DNA of 64,000 nucleotides from NCBI GenBank assembly GCA_022578965.1, contig MU400539.1:186001-250000 (forward strand), given 5' to 3'. Source of the DNA: Xylaria sp. FL1777. Lineage: Eukaryota; Ascomycota; Sordariomycetes; Xylariales; Xylariaceae. A model generated the notes under the pieces. The model did no database searches, had not been told where the DNA came from, and saw only the letters and a list, made by a program, of their open reading frames with translations. This document shows positions 22,067-34,883 of the stretch, in pieces. Positions within the stretch are counted from its first letter, which is position 1; each line of letters starts with the position of its first letter. The position numbers were made by a program, and so were the translations under genes.

Positions 22067-22957
22067 TCAAGAGCCTGTTGCGTCGTTTTCCACTTTGCAT
22101 TCATGGGAATACGGCTCCCATTTTTTATAGAAAGTGCGGCCATCCAGCGTGCTCAGGTCGAATATAAGGTCCCCAATATCCTTCACCATTGGAATGAGCA
22201 TACGCCAACATGATTTGACGTGAGGGAACTTATTTCTGTTGTAAAGGGCTTTCGGCATCTTTCCCCATGTCCAATATCTACGTACGTTGCAATGTTTCAA
22301 ATGGAAATTTTCGGCTCGAGGAGGGCAGTAGTCATAGTCAGTCTCCCGTAGTTTCTGGATCTGTGAGCATTGGTCGCTGCTAAGTGGACTGGTTATGTAT
22401 TTTGTTGGCAAATCCCAGCGTCCTTCTTTACGTTGAGTCAGGGTTTCCCACCGACAACTTGGGCCGACGAGATCCCCAACACATCCTATAACCGGTAACA
22501 TTTTGTGGTTTATGTGGAATTCTTCGAGCTGCAGGCTGAGAAAGATGTAGCCCACGTGTACGTATGGCCCACATGGCAATTTTCGGTCTCGCTGCGGCGC
22601 CTTTCCTGAGGGTTCACGTAATCGTAGCACGTCGAGTTTGGTCATGTATACCTCCATTGCCATTTGACGCGATAAGTGGTTGGCAGACATGATGGGAGAT
22701 AATAAGGACCACGTAGGCATGACCCTGTCAGTGCAGGTGGCGTGTCCGCTATCAAGAAGCACGGCACGGGAGCTCCCTTCTTCGTAGATAGCCCACTTCC
22801 ATATCATAATTTGCAACTCTTTGGGCAATTGACGGAATCGAGGAAAGGACCCCATGAGTCTTGTCGAGATGTATGTCACTATTGCAAGTGGTAAATACAT
22901 GGACCCGTGTACAAAGCGCATAATAATGGTATTGGCTTCTGAAAGCATTGAGCTCAA
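22067..22957 (-). CDS. 2EXR domain-containing protein
   Basis: A single-exon frame of 296 aa. Residues about 35-60 carry the 2EXR signature (FPRFRQLPKELQIMIWKWAI), an F-box-like fungal motif, followed by ARAVLL-type strands and a hallmark 'former official read a row' region (SPIMSANHLSRQMAMEVYM). The remainder is variable, ending with a Trp-rich stretch (WEPYSHE). 2EXR proteins are greatly expanded in Pezizomycotina and have no established role. The residues before the motif (MSSMLSEANTI and a hydrophobic stretch) may mean the real start is further in. Confidence 0.72.
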   Translation of the reverse strand: MSSMLSEANTIIMRFVHGSMYLPLAIVTYISTRLMGSFPRFRQLPKELQIMIWKWAIYEEGSSRAVLLDSGHATCTDRVMPTWSLLSPIMSANHLSRQMAMEVYMTKLDVLRLREPSGKAPQRDRKLPCGPYVHVGYIFLSLQLEEFHINHKMLPVIGCVGDLVGPSCRWETLTQRKEGRWDLPTKYITSPLSSDQCSQIQKLRETDYDYCPPRAENFHLKHCNVRRYWTWGKMPKALYNRNKFPHVKSCWRMLIPMVKDIGDLIFDLSTLDGRTFYKKWEPYSHECKVENDATGS

Positions 22958-24543
22958 ACGTACTCACCTTGATTTCTAGTAGTAATGTGTATTCTCACGC
23001 TACTTAAGGGCTTTCTCATGCGAGTAAAGTAAACTTAAGCTCAAGAGAGAATTGCCACTACGGTGGGAAGCTCTAGGATAGTTAAGATAGACTCAAATTG
23101 CTGTTGGACTTATCTGCTGATATTCAATAATAGAAGTCCTTGCGAATGGACAATACAACAGGTAGGATCATAGAAATATAACTATTGCTTTTACCTGTAA
23201 GTGGCAGTAATTGAGCGTCTGGAAGGCACAGGGACTTCCCAGTCCGACTTGTACTAGCCAGGAACTCAGACATTTTGAACCTCTAACGAGGAAATGACTA
23301 CTACACAGTAGGAAAGCACAACAAGTACATGAGAGCAGTCTCAATTAGTCTTTTTAGTCTTTATTCTATCAGGCCTTTACGGATACTGAGCATGAGCTTG
23401 ATGGGGCAGCATTCAACTATATTGTCGTTAAATCCTTCTTAGGCGTTATCTTTCTCAGCCTGATTAACACTGGCGGTTACTCTTCGAGCTCCGCCACATA
23501 TTGGAAAGGCTCCCTCCTCATGAGGGAAGACACGAGAAGATAGCCTGCGAGGACTTTTGGAAGAAGACTGTAAAGCAAACGAACAAAGGTCGGCCTAGTC
23601 CAATGTCTAGACTCGTGAAGAAGTGTGGCAAAGTCGAGAAGCAGACAAACAAGAAGACTGTGTGCACAGTGAGTTTTATCAGGCAGCAAAGTGGTGCTTT
23701 TCTCTACTCTACACTGGGCACGGATATTCACCAGTACAGAACGAAGACGGCCCAATGTCGCACCACAAGGATTCAACACGTTTAATTGCGACGTTTACGA
23801 GGCACTGTAGTGTGATGAAAAGGGATTATAAATTAGGAGCTTAAAAGGACCCGTTTCGTGGACTTCGACGAAAGCAATGCGGCCGGGTATGGCATCAAAG
23901 TCGATCATGACATATCGTGGCTTGTTGACAGCAGCGTAGTTGGCGAGCTCGGTCGAGCTCAGAAATAGCTCTTTGGAATCAAGGATGACGAATTGTGATG
24001 AGAACAGCGGTAAGCTGATCGACGTTCTGCGTGGCAAACATAGTAGTTATGAGGCACGCTTGGTGGTGGAGAACACAGGGGTGATAATGGACGATAGGGG
24101 GCAGCTACTATATTTGCAAAAATGAGGTCTAGAGCAATAAATATTCAGGGCCATCACGGAGGTTGCTCGGGCCAGGGGGGCGTTTGATGGGTCTAGGGGT
24201 GTTGAGACCAAAACTGCAAATAACGGCTTATATGCTGAATTAGAATGAGAAATCCTAAGTGCTGTGAAGTAGACTGAGGTGGAATTATTGCTATGATTTG
24301 CCTTCTGGATTTTATCTGGAGCTGTAGCTACGGTCGGCTTTTAGGACTGGGAATGACCAAATAGCCGTATAGTGGTATCTACCTCTCAAAACTACTTAAG
24401 TAACGAGAGTGTATGCTATTTTTTTTGTTGGGACTTATTTAAATACGTAGTCGAGGAGGCCTGGGTGGTCTCTGTATCAGCTTAAACAGATGGTTTGGGT
24501 GATTAGGATAGGTCTAATTTCGCGAGCTAATTAGGTAGTTTTC
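22958..24543. other. Gene-poor gap with possible relics
   Basis: No intact gene. The minus frame at 23795-24037 (residues such as SSTELANYAAVNKPRYVMIDFDA) has natural-looking composition and might be a remnant of a longer protein, but both ends are broken by stops and I do not recognise it. Confidence 0.35.
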
Positions 24544-27500
24544 TCAGATACTTGCGCGTCGAGGTGCCATTGTCCGGCGGAGCGCCTTCTTTGCCTCTAT
24601 TTCCTGTACCAGGGGTAATACACCCTTCTCCTTTAGGCGGGCAAGAAAATCTTGTCCATACTTGAGACTTCTCTCGTATATCTCATCAAACTTGCCGAAG
24701 TCTAGTGTCCCATAATCATCAACAGGGGGGCGCATATAAATGCATCCTGGCATTGTCTTGGCTCTCTCAAGTGCATCAACGCTAGACACATAAGCCAGTC
24801 TACCCTGTATTTCAGCCAAAGTAGGAGGATTTGGTGTGGATGATAGGGGATTCCACCTGTTGAAGAATGCCCACAAGCCCGAGAGCGTATCTCCATAGCT
24901 TTGAGGGGTGTCATCATCAAGCGAACCGACATCGACGGCAAAAATAACGTCCACGCCGAGTGATTTCATATGCGACACGGTCAGATTATCGATATAGCCC
25001 CCATCAAGTAACATGCTGCCCTCATCGCAAAGAGGGGGTAATAACCCGGCTAAGGACATGGACGCACGAACATATCGCCAAGCGTAACCACTTGTATGTA
25101 TCTCAGCCCGACTCTTGCTTATGTTGGTGGTATTGCAGTAAAACTCCAGCCAAAAGTCTTCAATTTGATGTTTACCAAAGGTTTTGAAGATTCCTCGATT
25201 GAACTCGTGGCCGGTGGTGTATGAAGCGGAGGGGTAGGTCAAATCTAGGGCGAATCGCCACATGCTTGACATCCTCCCAGCAAACTTTTTGGCTAGGCCG
25301 TACATGGGCACAATATCAGCGTGGCGAGCATAAAGCCCGCCCATGAAAGCACCCATGGATGTCCCGCCAACGATATCGATAGGTATACCCGCTTCTTCAA
25401 TAGCTTTGATAACTCCAATGTGGGCAATACCTCGCGCACCACCTCCCCCAAGTACGAGGCCAATAGACTTGCCGCAGAGCCTTCTGGCCAGCCTCTGAAA
25501 ATCCCCTTTGAAGGGTGTATCAGGAGAATAGTATGGTCGTTGACGAATCTTCCGTGTAGTGTACCTTTGAATCTCAGCTTGCAAGATCTGGACGCGTTCC
25601 TTTAATGTCGGCCCGCCCTTTTTTGCTGGGCCTGGAGGATGAACTGGAACAGCAGTTGCACCAAAAGACATTTGCATGTGATAGTGGCCACCATTGATCC
25701 ATACGCGGTTTTTCAACCAAGATCGAGTTAAACCTGGTTTTGAATCGCGATCGGCATGTAGAAGAACAAGAGTTTTCCGAGCAGTTGACTTCGTGCCAAG
25801 CATAAACCTTTCGTATTCGCCGATTTCAGGGGAGCTTTCTGCTAAGCCTAGGAGTAGGATACAATCTGCTTGCGTAATACAGGTCTGTGTCCAAGGAGCA
25901 GCGACACTGGTATCTATCAGAAAATTGTATTAGCTCAATGCCTCAACTCGGGGCTAAAATACCAATAGAAGGAAGCTTGAATCAGGAAAAAATTAGAGTA
26001 TTATTGTGCCTTCATCGACAGCGCTCTGGAAGATTTGTTCATCATGAAAGCAGGGAAATGGTAGTTTAGTGAGCCAGATACTTACCAGCCACATAGAGTA
26101 CCAGCCCGTATTTCTCTTCCAAATCGGCAAGATATTGTGATAACTTCAATTTTCCCATTTTGTTAAAAGCATGCTTTCCAAGATGACTGAGGATTGCAGA
26201 TTGGTTCAGGGACGTTGCGCCGTTCATAGTTCCAACCTGTGAGAGGGCGTTCATGAGGCGATTTCCAAACTCGACGACAGGGACCCCAGACCTAATGGGT
26301 AGTATAGCAACTGTTCGTATGTTAAGAGTAGATGAACTCTTGTTAATTGAACTACCTGTTGCAGCATCCGTCCTCGCATAAGTGCTAGGATTATCGATAA
26401 TACGTCGCATTCTCGAGGCGATAATCTTTGCAATCTTGATAGTGATGTTGGGATGCTCTTGGCCAAGGCTGTTAAAGAGAGTACGAGGGAATTTGACTAA
26501 CTCTGTATCACGGATGGCATGTAACGTCCCAGTACGGGTTGACTCGGTCATGACTTCCAACTCACCGACGCTATCACCTTGCCCAAACTCTGCCCGGACA
26601 TTCATTCCACCATCCTGTCTGTCCTCTACTAAGCGTAGGCGTCCATTGAGAACCAAGTATATTGCTTCGCTTTCTTCGTCCTTGTTAAAGATAACCTGAC
26701 CAGCATCAACCTGAACCCACTCCAGGGCAAAATCAATATGAAGCAATAAACGTGGGAGTAAGCTGGTCAGCCTCTTAGCCATTGTCAAGAGGACTATTGG
26801 ATATTTGTCGACTATCTTTTCAAGTGTCGTTCGAGGAATGAAACCGACATACACATCGGTTTTTGCCACAACGTCAATAAATGATCGATATGAGGATACT
26901 GTGCTGATATAGCCCGCGATTCCACCTGGCTTAACTAAACCGACACGACGCCGTCGCGTATCTGCTGCTCGTTTACTGTCGGGCTTATTTCGAGAGCTAT
27001 TGACATCATTTGACAGGTTGAAGCTGGGTGGTGATCGGGAAGCTGCATTAGCTGAATCTGCGTGATGCATCGCATGAACGGAACTCCGACTCGATGAGCT
27101 CAGGATCTCGCTGCCAGGGTCATCGGAAGGGACACATATATCGAGAAACCCGTCTATCACGTAATATAACCCCGGGCTTCTTTCTCCCTGCTCAACGAGA
27201 ACAGAACCTTGATTGAAGAAGACTATCTCGACCTCCTGTTTCATTTCCGAAGCTAGAGCTTGCACGGTGGGGGTCGCACTCATCGAAATTCCGCCAGACG
27301 TCATTGACTCAGAATCCCAATCCGCGGAACCGTCCAAAGAGGACATAAATCCAAAAGCATTATTGCTGAACGCGTTCTTTTGCCTTCTACCATCATATGT
27401 CACAAATCGAGGAGAGCCTTCAACAGAGTCCTGGCCCCTTGACGATGTACCACTAGCTTCCATACCTAGAGTTTTGAAGACACACTCTAGGATAGAAAGT

Positions 27501-29372
27501 CGGAAAAGGTTGTCCTCATCAACAGACTCTCGGGGACCAATCAATAATCGAGCACGATTTTGGGTTGCAAAGGGTTTCAAAGTTCTTTGTGCTAAAGGGC
27601 TGACATCGTCTTGGCCCAGTAGGTCGGATGGTTGCCAGGGTTGTGTCAATGGGATCTCAAGCATACCAGGAGAATAAGCGCCGCTGCTCCGAGCCATCTG
27701 GATATTAGCCAGTAGATCACCGGGACTGGGCGTATGTATTGAGCGTCTCTCCTGTGGAGGTTCGATGGTCGACGCAACAACAGTTTGCGGGCGAGCTCGG
27801 GACATGGCCTGTAAGGCGGCCTCTTTGCGGAGGCCTGTGGACGATCTACGGCGGTGACTAGTAGTAGACGCGTTATGTAAGGCAATTCCTTTGCCAGCTT
27901 CTTCTTCTCGTGCCCTTTCTCGCTCTTGGCTGAACTTTTCCTTTAGCCGTTCTAGAGCATTACCTCGAAGAATATTTGGCAGCTGCCATGTCGTAAATTT
28001 CATCATGCTCTTTTCTGTATGGAGCACTTCGTTGGTTAGCCCAAGATAATCGTAGGCCGTGGCGAGAGTAACGCGTTGAAATCTGGATAAGATGACATGT
28101 ACAATATGTGCTGTTGCTTTAGGATATACCTTGATCAAGCGTCGAAAAGCGCTCGCGGGTATAATCGCAATGGTGGTATCGGTTGTGGCTCTTGCAATTA
28201 TATCTGGATGAACAGAAGTGGGTACTCTCTTGGGCAAAGGTCGCTTGTGGTGGGGAGGTATAGGAGAGTCATCTAACGAAATAGGAGGGATTTGCGGGAG
28301 AGGCGTTCCTTCCTGTGAAACTGTCCGACTCGTGTCCATCTCACTGGCAGATAAGTTATTCCCACCTGTGTAGGAGGCGCCCGGCTTGTCTAGAAATGCG
28401 GTGGTATCATGAACAGCGTTTGTATCGGACGGCATTCGAGGTCGAGTGACCCGATTCATTAACATGGGCTCTGATGAGTCGTCCAACGGCACCTGAAGGC
28501 GCACGTCCTCTGTGAACAGTGACATGATTGAGAAGAGAGAAGACATGGGATTTCCATTTCGAACCTCCGTGAGAAGCTGATACCGCTGTTGACCAGGAAC
28601 TAGGCTCTCCTCGTCTTCGCTAAACGATGACTCTAATGAGGACCTCAGACCCATAGCTGAAGTCGTCATGTGACTCTGTTGTAAAGATTTCACAAAAATC
28701 TCTACCAGACCATCTACAACAAAGCAAAATCCCTTTTCGTCTTCGAGGTTCAGCGTCTCGCCCGCGATGAGCTTTCGAGTTTGCATACTCCTGGTCAGCT
28801 CATGAAATACCGGGCGCTCCAAGTAACCAAATATCTTTATAGCATCAAGAAACTCGTCCACATAATTGGATAACCCGGCTTTCACGCCTTCCTCGCGAGT
28901 ACCTGCGAAAGGATCCAACTCTGGCTCCTTGCGCTGCGGTTCGGGAGGCAGACGCGAATACATGTTTAAATATCGATAGCGTACGACCCATGTAACACCG
29001 GAAAACATGAGAAATAGTATTAGAGCCCTAAAGCTTGTATTAGTGACTGGAGATCTAGTGAGAACGTCGGGTCAAATACAAGGTGGTGGCGTTCATTGTC
29101 ACTGTCAAGCTTGTTGAGAAGAAAGTGAACAGCAACGTCGGCACGGATATTGTTGTGAGTTTCAGGCTCCAATACAAGATCGTCGAGAGGATGTGGAGTA
29201 TGAACAAGAGGAGCTTTGCCATGAAACCAAGCCATGAAGAGGTTCCTTCAGTTTGTGAGACGTGTTGTGTCCGAGCCAATACAGCTGCAGCTGTTGTTGT
29301 AGAGCTAGCCATGACGCTTGAAACGGCATTTGACAAGCCTATAGGGCTACTTGCGAGGCTGGAGGCCGTCAT
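24544..29372 (-). CDS. NTE1: Lysophospholipase NTE1 (neuropathy target esterase homologue)
   Basis: Three exons on the minus strand (29372-29080, 29027-26086, 25913-24544) give 1534 aa, the usual fungal NTE1 length. Splicing restores TMNATTL-ALILFLM and [19 protein letters not shown], the conserved entry. Residues about 45-115 hold the ER membrane segments. Cyclic-nucleotide-binding-like domains follow, separated by a Ser-rich linker. The C-terminal patatin domain has the oxyanion loop GGGGARG, nucleophile Ser1264 in GTSMG, and Asp1382 in DGGYIDN. The enzyme deacylates phosphatidylcholine at the ER to glycerophosphocholine. The last intron (172 bp) is long for this locus, but the two sides join in phase into DTSVAAPWT. 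The gene is divergent from eIF2-alpha. Confidence 0.97.
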
Positions 29373-30174
29373 TTTCTCTCGTGAACAGAATTACGACCAC
29401 TTGATATCATGTAGGCAGGACGTCGTGCATCTCATCCTGCAGGATGGTTCCAGGCCGCGAAATTGAGGTCGCGAAAAGGCTGGCTAGAATTTATTACCCT
29501 AATGCGACTCGGTCCAAAATGAATGAGCCCGGGGCTGTTGTTCCAGCAGCTCTGAAATGAGGAGCACATTTGGGGCTGATGGATGGGAATTCTGCAGGGA
29601 GACTAGTAAAGCTGGATGACAGAGACAGAGAGGGTGAGAAAGCTCCGAGACATGTGCTTTCCAAGCTCGTTTTCAAAACAGGAACTGTGACCTACAGTGG
29701 AGTCCTCGGTCGAAATTTATTCCAGAGGCGTGTGATTGATCCACAGCCGATATTCACCAGCCACGCACCAGCCCTGCTCGGTTTTCTGCTCAGCTAGAGG
29801 TGCTAGGGTACCTAGGTACACAGCGCCCGATTGCACAAAATTGCCGTGGCTTAGGCACTATTAGTTTAAGTTAGGACCTGGTGCCCATCACTTTTTGGCG
29901 GGGTGTCACCCCACGTACATCTGTAAAGATTTCGAAAAGTGTGTGACTCCTCCACCTTTTAATACAACAACCCACTAGCATTGCCGCAATCACAACCTTG
30001 GAGCATCATAGCTCTCGCGCCACCCAAGGGTTTCCTACTCTCTTTCTAGAAAAGGCTGATCTACGACATATTTCATCGTGACCATATTCGGGATCTACTT
30101 GCGAACCGAACGATATCGGCCACCGGCCACCTTCGACTCTCGTCTCACATCTCGCATCCTCTAAATCGCCCACC
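29373..30174. promoter_or_regulatory. Shared divergent promoter, NTE1 / eIF2-alpha
   Basis: The 800-bp space between two divergent housekeeping genes has no supportable gene. A TAGGTACC-type motif lies at about 29803-29822, and a C/T-rich leader precedes the eIF2-alpha start. Confidence 0.5.
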
Positions 30175-31263
30175 ATGTCATTGACAAATTGCCGGTTCTA
30201 TGAGGAACCATACCCGGAGATTGATAGCTTCGTTATGGTCAACGTGAAGCAAGTGGGTGATCTGACCGTCTGCGTTGAGTAGGTTGAGACTGACATTGCC
30301 TAGATCGCCGATATGGGTGCCTACGTCAAACTCCTCGAATACGATAACATTGACGGCATGATTTTACTGTCCGAACTATCGCGACGTCGTATTCGTAGTA
30401 TCCAAAAGCTGATTCGTGTCGGCCGCAATGAGGTCGTCGTCGTACTCAGAGTTGATAAAGAGAAAGGTAAATGCAATAAACCATTTCATGCGTGGATTGG
30501 GGTTGACTCCAGTTAGGATATATCGACCTTTCGAAGCGCCGAGTTGGCCCGGAAGATATTGTGAAGTGCGAGGAACGGTACAATAAAAGTAAAATGGTAC
30601 ACTCTATCATGCGACATGTCGCCGAAAAAACTCAGACTCCCATCCAAACTCTCTATGAAAGCATAGCGTGGCCCTTAATGAAGAAGTACGGACACTCTAT
30701 CGATGCTTTCAAGTTCTCTATAACGTGAGTTTACCGGCCGTGGAAACCCCGTCAATAACCCGGCTGACCTTGACTACAGAAATCCTGATGTATGGAACGA
30801 GATCACCTTTCCCAGTGACGCGGTCGCAGAGGAGCTTAAATCCTATATCGGAAAGCGGTTAACTCCTCAGCCCACAAAAGTCCGAGCAGATATTGAGGTT
30901 ACCTGCTTTGAGTACGAGGGGATTGACGCTGTCAAGACCGCTCTACGGACAGCTGAGGCGCGCAACACGGAAGATAATCAAGTGAAAGTGAGGCTCGTAT
31001 CTCCGCCTTTATATGTGTTAACGAGCATGTGTCTGGACAAGACCGTTGGTATTACCCGGCTGGAGGAGGCTATCGTGGAGATTCGCAACAGTATTACGAG
31101 CGCGGGAGGACAGCTTGTCGTCAAGATGGAGCCCAAGGCCGTCACAGACTCGGACGATGCCGAGCTACAGGCTCTCATGGAGAAGCGCGAGCGTGAGAAC
31201 GCCGAGGTTAGCGGAGATGAGAGTATCAGCGAGAGCGACGATAACATCCCCGAGACTGTGTAA
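30175..31263 (+). CDS. SUI2: Translation initiation factor eIF2 subunit alpha
   Basis: Four exons (30175-30252, 30304-30466, 30517-30724, 30780-31263; introns 50-55 bp) give 310 aa, matching yeast (304) and human (315). The N-terminal S1 domain reads [19 protein letters not shown] and [19 protein letters not shown]. Ser52 ([12 protein letters not shown]), which is Ser51 in mature numbering, is the site phosphorylated by Gcn2-type kinases. [11 protein letters not shown] and an acidic C-terminal tail follow. It forms eIF2 with beta and gamma subunits and delivers initiator tRNA to the 40S ribosome. Ser of the common RRVSPED motif is Gly here (RRVGPED), a mild change outside the phosphorylation site. 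Confidence 0.98.
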
Positions 31264-31839
31264 ACTAAGTGAAGTTCTGGCTGGTCTCTCTCCGTCGTAC
31301 AGCACATAGAGGTCTAAGTGGTACTTAGGTCATCGCATTTAAGCTGGTCATTCGGGAAGTTAAAAGTTTCTGGCATGCAAACGGCATTCATCAGGGCATG
31401 GGAGTGGTTGATTCCGCGATATTTGAGTCATATTTGATTCTCGCATCGATTAGGTACAAGCGGCTCTGCGGGTACACATTGACCAGTGGTACTTTGCGTT
31501 CTCGATAGTAATGACGCACATTTTCTGATTCTGTTATTTGATCTTTTATCCCACTCAGGTATATGCAGCCCTTTGGTAGATTCCTTGGTTAGAAAAGATA
31601 GTGAGCTCGGACAGTTTCGATATGAAATGTTGTTTAAACATCCACTACATAAAATTTGCTGTGGGGCACCAAAGCTACCTAGGTAGTACTACCTACATAT
31701 AGGTACATAGAAAACCGGGCCTATTATAACTTAAGTACCTACAGACCTAGATGCAGTTTGATGCATCTATCTCCGATTTTGATGTCTGTTGCTGCCGTGA
31801 TATTTTCTTAACGCAAAACGTGCAGCACGTCTTATCATC
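31264..31839. other. Intergenic gap with TAGGTACC-type motifs
   Basis: No gene. Motif variants (acctaggtag, acctacatataggtac, agtacctacagacctag) cluster at 31675-31750, just upstream of IMP2. Confidence 0.5.
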
Positions 31840-32464
31840 ATGGCGTTCAGGTCAATATGGAACAGATATAGACAACAGCGCGCCAGCTTCGGCGAATTCG
31901 GCTACTACATGTTCATGTTTGCGGCTTCGCTGCCACTCGTCGTCTCATTCAACACGTTCGTTCTAGAGCTGGCATGGATCCGCGGCGCATCTATGTACCC
32001 GTTCCTGAACTCGGAAAAGGACCAGACTACGCGAAAGGATGTTGTCGTCAACTTCAAGTACAATGCGCAGTATGCCTTGCAACGCGGCATGGTCGTGACG
32101 TTTTGGTAGGGCTTCTTCTTCGGCTCTTTCGATGCCACATATATACCCAAGGTTTGCTGATAGTGATGCTTTGCGCTGGCATAGGAACCCATTGAGGCCT
32201 GAAGCCATGTCTGTTAAAAGGATTATTGGACTACCTGGCGACGTTATCCAAGCTCGCAACCCTGTTCGGACTGTGAGCATCCCGCCTGGGCATGTCTGGG
32301 TTGAAGGAGATGCTGGTGAGCGCGAGAGCCTCGACAGCAACAACTACGGACCGATTGCGACGGGGCTGATTATTGGGAAAGTCACGCATCTAGTGTGGCC
32401 GCTGCATAGAGCGGGGCGTGTTCGATGGTGGGAGTACGCAGACAAGATCCGACGTCAATCGTGA
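31840..32464 (+). CDS. IMP2: Mitochondrial inner membrane protease subunit 2
   Basis: Two exons (31840-32105, 32185-32464; intron 79 bp) give 181 aa. Residues about 22-45 form one membrane helix. The catalytic Ser51 lies in RGASMYPF and the general-base Lys100 in SVKRIIGLPGD, the signature of S26 signal peptidases. Downstream are IPPGHVWVEGD and SNNYGPI, matching the IMP family. The protein would cleave sorting signals of intermembrane-space proteins, working with IMP1 and SOM1. The serine and lysine are both present, so it should be active. Confidence 0.95.
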
Positions 32465-33142
32465 TGAATTACCTAATGCTTCTTGTTTTCATAATCACAG
32501 TAATTATAATGCATCTCGTCTCCTCTGTCTCTCTCTCTCTCTCCTGTTTACTGTTCTCAGCAAACTCAGCAGCCTAGGAACGGCGCGATTGTAAACTATA
32601 AGTAAGCCATTCTACCACTACTTAAATCACAATCACAAGTGTGATTACTTATAAGAAGAGACTCTGCAGATTGGCACGCTTTCTGCGAGAGCGATACCCC
32701 AAGCTGATTCTTACTAAGTAGGTACCTAAGGCTACACATATATGGAGGCCCGTGTACCTAAATTTTGCCTGCCTAGGTAGATACTTCGTAGATAGAGCTA
32801 AGATAAGGACTGTTGGAGCGCACGTACCACAGTTTATCGCTCTCGATCACGCTAAATACGTCAGTCGCGCTAGGACTTTTTTTTACGGAAAATTCCCATA
32901 TCTCTGCTTGAGGTCCCTATACAAGGGTCTCTCGCAGCCCGACGAAGTGAATATCGACCGCTCGAGAAGAACCCCATTCCTTTCGCTAACATTGTGTTCT
33001 TCGCACAAAACGCACTGCCCTCGTCATTCGAGGCGGCGCTGCTTCTGGCCGGCCGTATCCATGATGGACTTGCGGTGCAAACATTCCTCACTTCCGACTT
33101 CAGTTCATCAGAGTCGCAATCGCGTCGCATAGAATAAAAAAA
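32465..33142. other. Intergenic gap with CT microsatellite
   Basis: A (CT)n tract lies at about 32521-32543. TAGGTACC-type motifs lie at 32718-32775. A 126-codon frame at 32752-33132 has no family features and is left out. The last part is the leader of the carrier gene. Confidence 0.45.
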
Positions 33143-34359
33143 ATGACCATTAGCGATAGCGACGGGGCAAGGCGTCCCCCTTACATTTATGTTGGTCATA
33201 CGAATGAATCTCGGAAAGGTCTCACGCCCAGCTAATTATTTCCACGTCTAGTCCATGATCGCCGGTGGCTTTGGTGGGACGACTGGCGACATGCTGATGC
33301 ACTCACTCGACACCGTTAAGACACGACAACAAGGCGACCCTCATCTCCCCCCTAAATACACATCATTGGGATCCTCTTATTACACAATATGGCGACAGGA
33401 GGGCATAAGACGAGGATTGTATGGTGGTTGGCTGCCGGCTATGATGGGCTCTTTTCCAGGAACTGTGCTTTTCTTCGGCACCTACGAGTGGAGTAAACGA
33501 CATATGTTGGACTATGGAGTGCAAGCCCATATCTCTTATCTGACGGCTGGTTTGTGGTCCAAAGTGAGAGGCCAGACGATTCGATGCTAATACCCTTTCA
33601 GGTTTTATTGGTGATCTAGCAGCATCGATCGTTTACGTCCCATCAGAGGTATTAAAGACACGTCTTCAGCTTCAGGGACGCTTTAATAACCCTTACTTTA
33701 AATCCGGCTATAATTATAAGGGAACGTTTGATGCGGCGAAGACAATCATTCGAACAGAAGGTTTTTTTGAGCTCTTTTCCGGATTCAAGGCGACACTCTA
33801 TCGAGACCTTCCCTTTTCTGCTTTGCAATTTATGTTTTACGAACAATTTCAGAACTGGGCGCGAGAATGGAAAGACAGCCGTGATATCGGGGTCCGTCTG
33901 GAACTTCTGACAGGAGCCGCTGGTGGAGGTCTGGCTGGAGTCATGACATGTCCTCTGGACGTTGTGAAGACTCGTCTTCAAACCCAAATCGACCCCGTAC
34001 CAATTCTACACCAAAAAAAAGATCGTGCTACAATGGATACCAAGTCGGCTATAAAGGAATTAGCGGCAAAGCAACCAAAATCCACCTCTTCAAATAGTGC
34101 TCAAATACGTCCTATCTCAACATCATCGCCGTCGACCTCCTTACCACGCCCGGGCGCCATTCCTCTAACCGAAGACTCCATATTAAAAGGGCTGAGACTG
34201 ATTTATAAAACAGAAGGAGTTGGCGGGTGGTTTAGAGGTGTCGGACCGCGCTTCGTCTGGACTAGTGTTCAGAGTAGCTGTATGTTGTTCTTGTATCAAA
34301 CCATTTTACGGCAACTAGAAACTTGGAGGCCAGTAGAACGCCAAGAGATGTCTCGATAG
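33143..34359 (+). CDS. Mitochondrial carrier (SLC25 family)
   Basis: Three exons (33143-33190, 33252-33549, 33602-34359; introns 61 and 52 bp) give 367 aa. Three repeats carry the carrier signature: SLDTVKTR (Ser replacing Pro in the first), PSEVLKTR, and PLDVVKTR. The first repeat starts with [19 protein letters not shown], closest to the yeast YMR166C-like carriers. A Ser/Pro-rich loop of about 60 residues is inserted in the third repeat. Six membrane helices in the inner membrane are expected. The exon 1 donor is GTTGGT and the exon 2 donor GTTTGT, both weak, but only these joins keep phase and restore RRPPYIY-SMIAGG. Transported substrate unknown. Confidence 0.9.
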
Positions 34360-34883
34360 GATCGGGGGTAATGCCCTGGTTACTTATACGTCTCTGGCAT
34401 GTCCTTTTGTGTATACAACTTCAGCATTTACAAGGCGTTGGGGCACTATAGATGACGATGGACGGGTAGAAACCATGTACCTTAGTAGAGATCTCAAACT
34501 CAACCAAATGTATCATATCTTATAAAGGCGGTTACCAAGCAATTGAGCGCCGTTTGAAGCACAACCTTAGTGGGAAATCAAAAGGTTCTGTTTGTGCATA
34601 TTTCCGGTGTCCCCTTACAAGCTATGTCATAATTGATGGTGGAACCTGTGGCCCGGGGCGAGAAATTCCTGCAGGTAGGTATCGATCTCATGATTACTTA
34701 AGTACGTAGGTACCTACTACTAGGTATGTACGCTAGGTTCTTACAAGCCTAGCTTCTACGCCACAGTTAACGACTCTGCCCATTTTCAACTCCGCGCGAC
34801 CTGCTGCGTATGGACTGATGTCAATTAATATCCGACTTCATCACTTCATTAGCTACAGCTATGCCTAAGTATAGCAAAGCAGC
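34360..34883. other. Intergenic gap upstream of PPR gene
   Basis: No gene. TAGGTACC-type motifs are dense at about 34675-34745 (acgtaggtacctactactaggtatg). The final 100 bases look like a 5' leader. Confidence 0.5.

Noticed and set aside
23477..24037. Three moderate frames, possibly from a relic gene
   Set aside because: No frame or splice combination gave a recognisable protein; noted only as possible relic in the gap entry.
32752..33132. 126-codon frame before the carrier gene
   Set aside because: It overlaps the probable leader of the carrier gene and contains no family motif.
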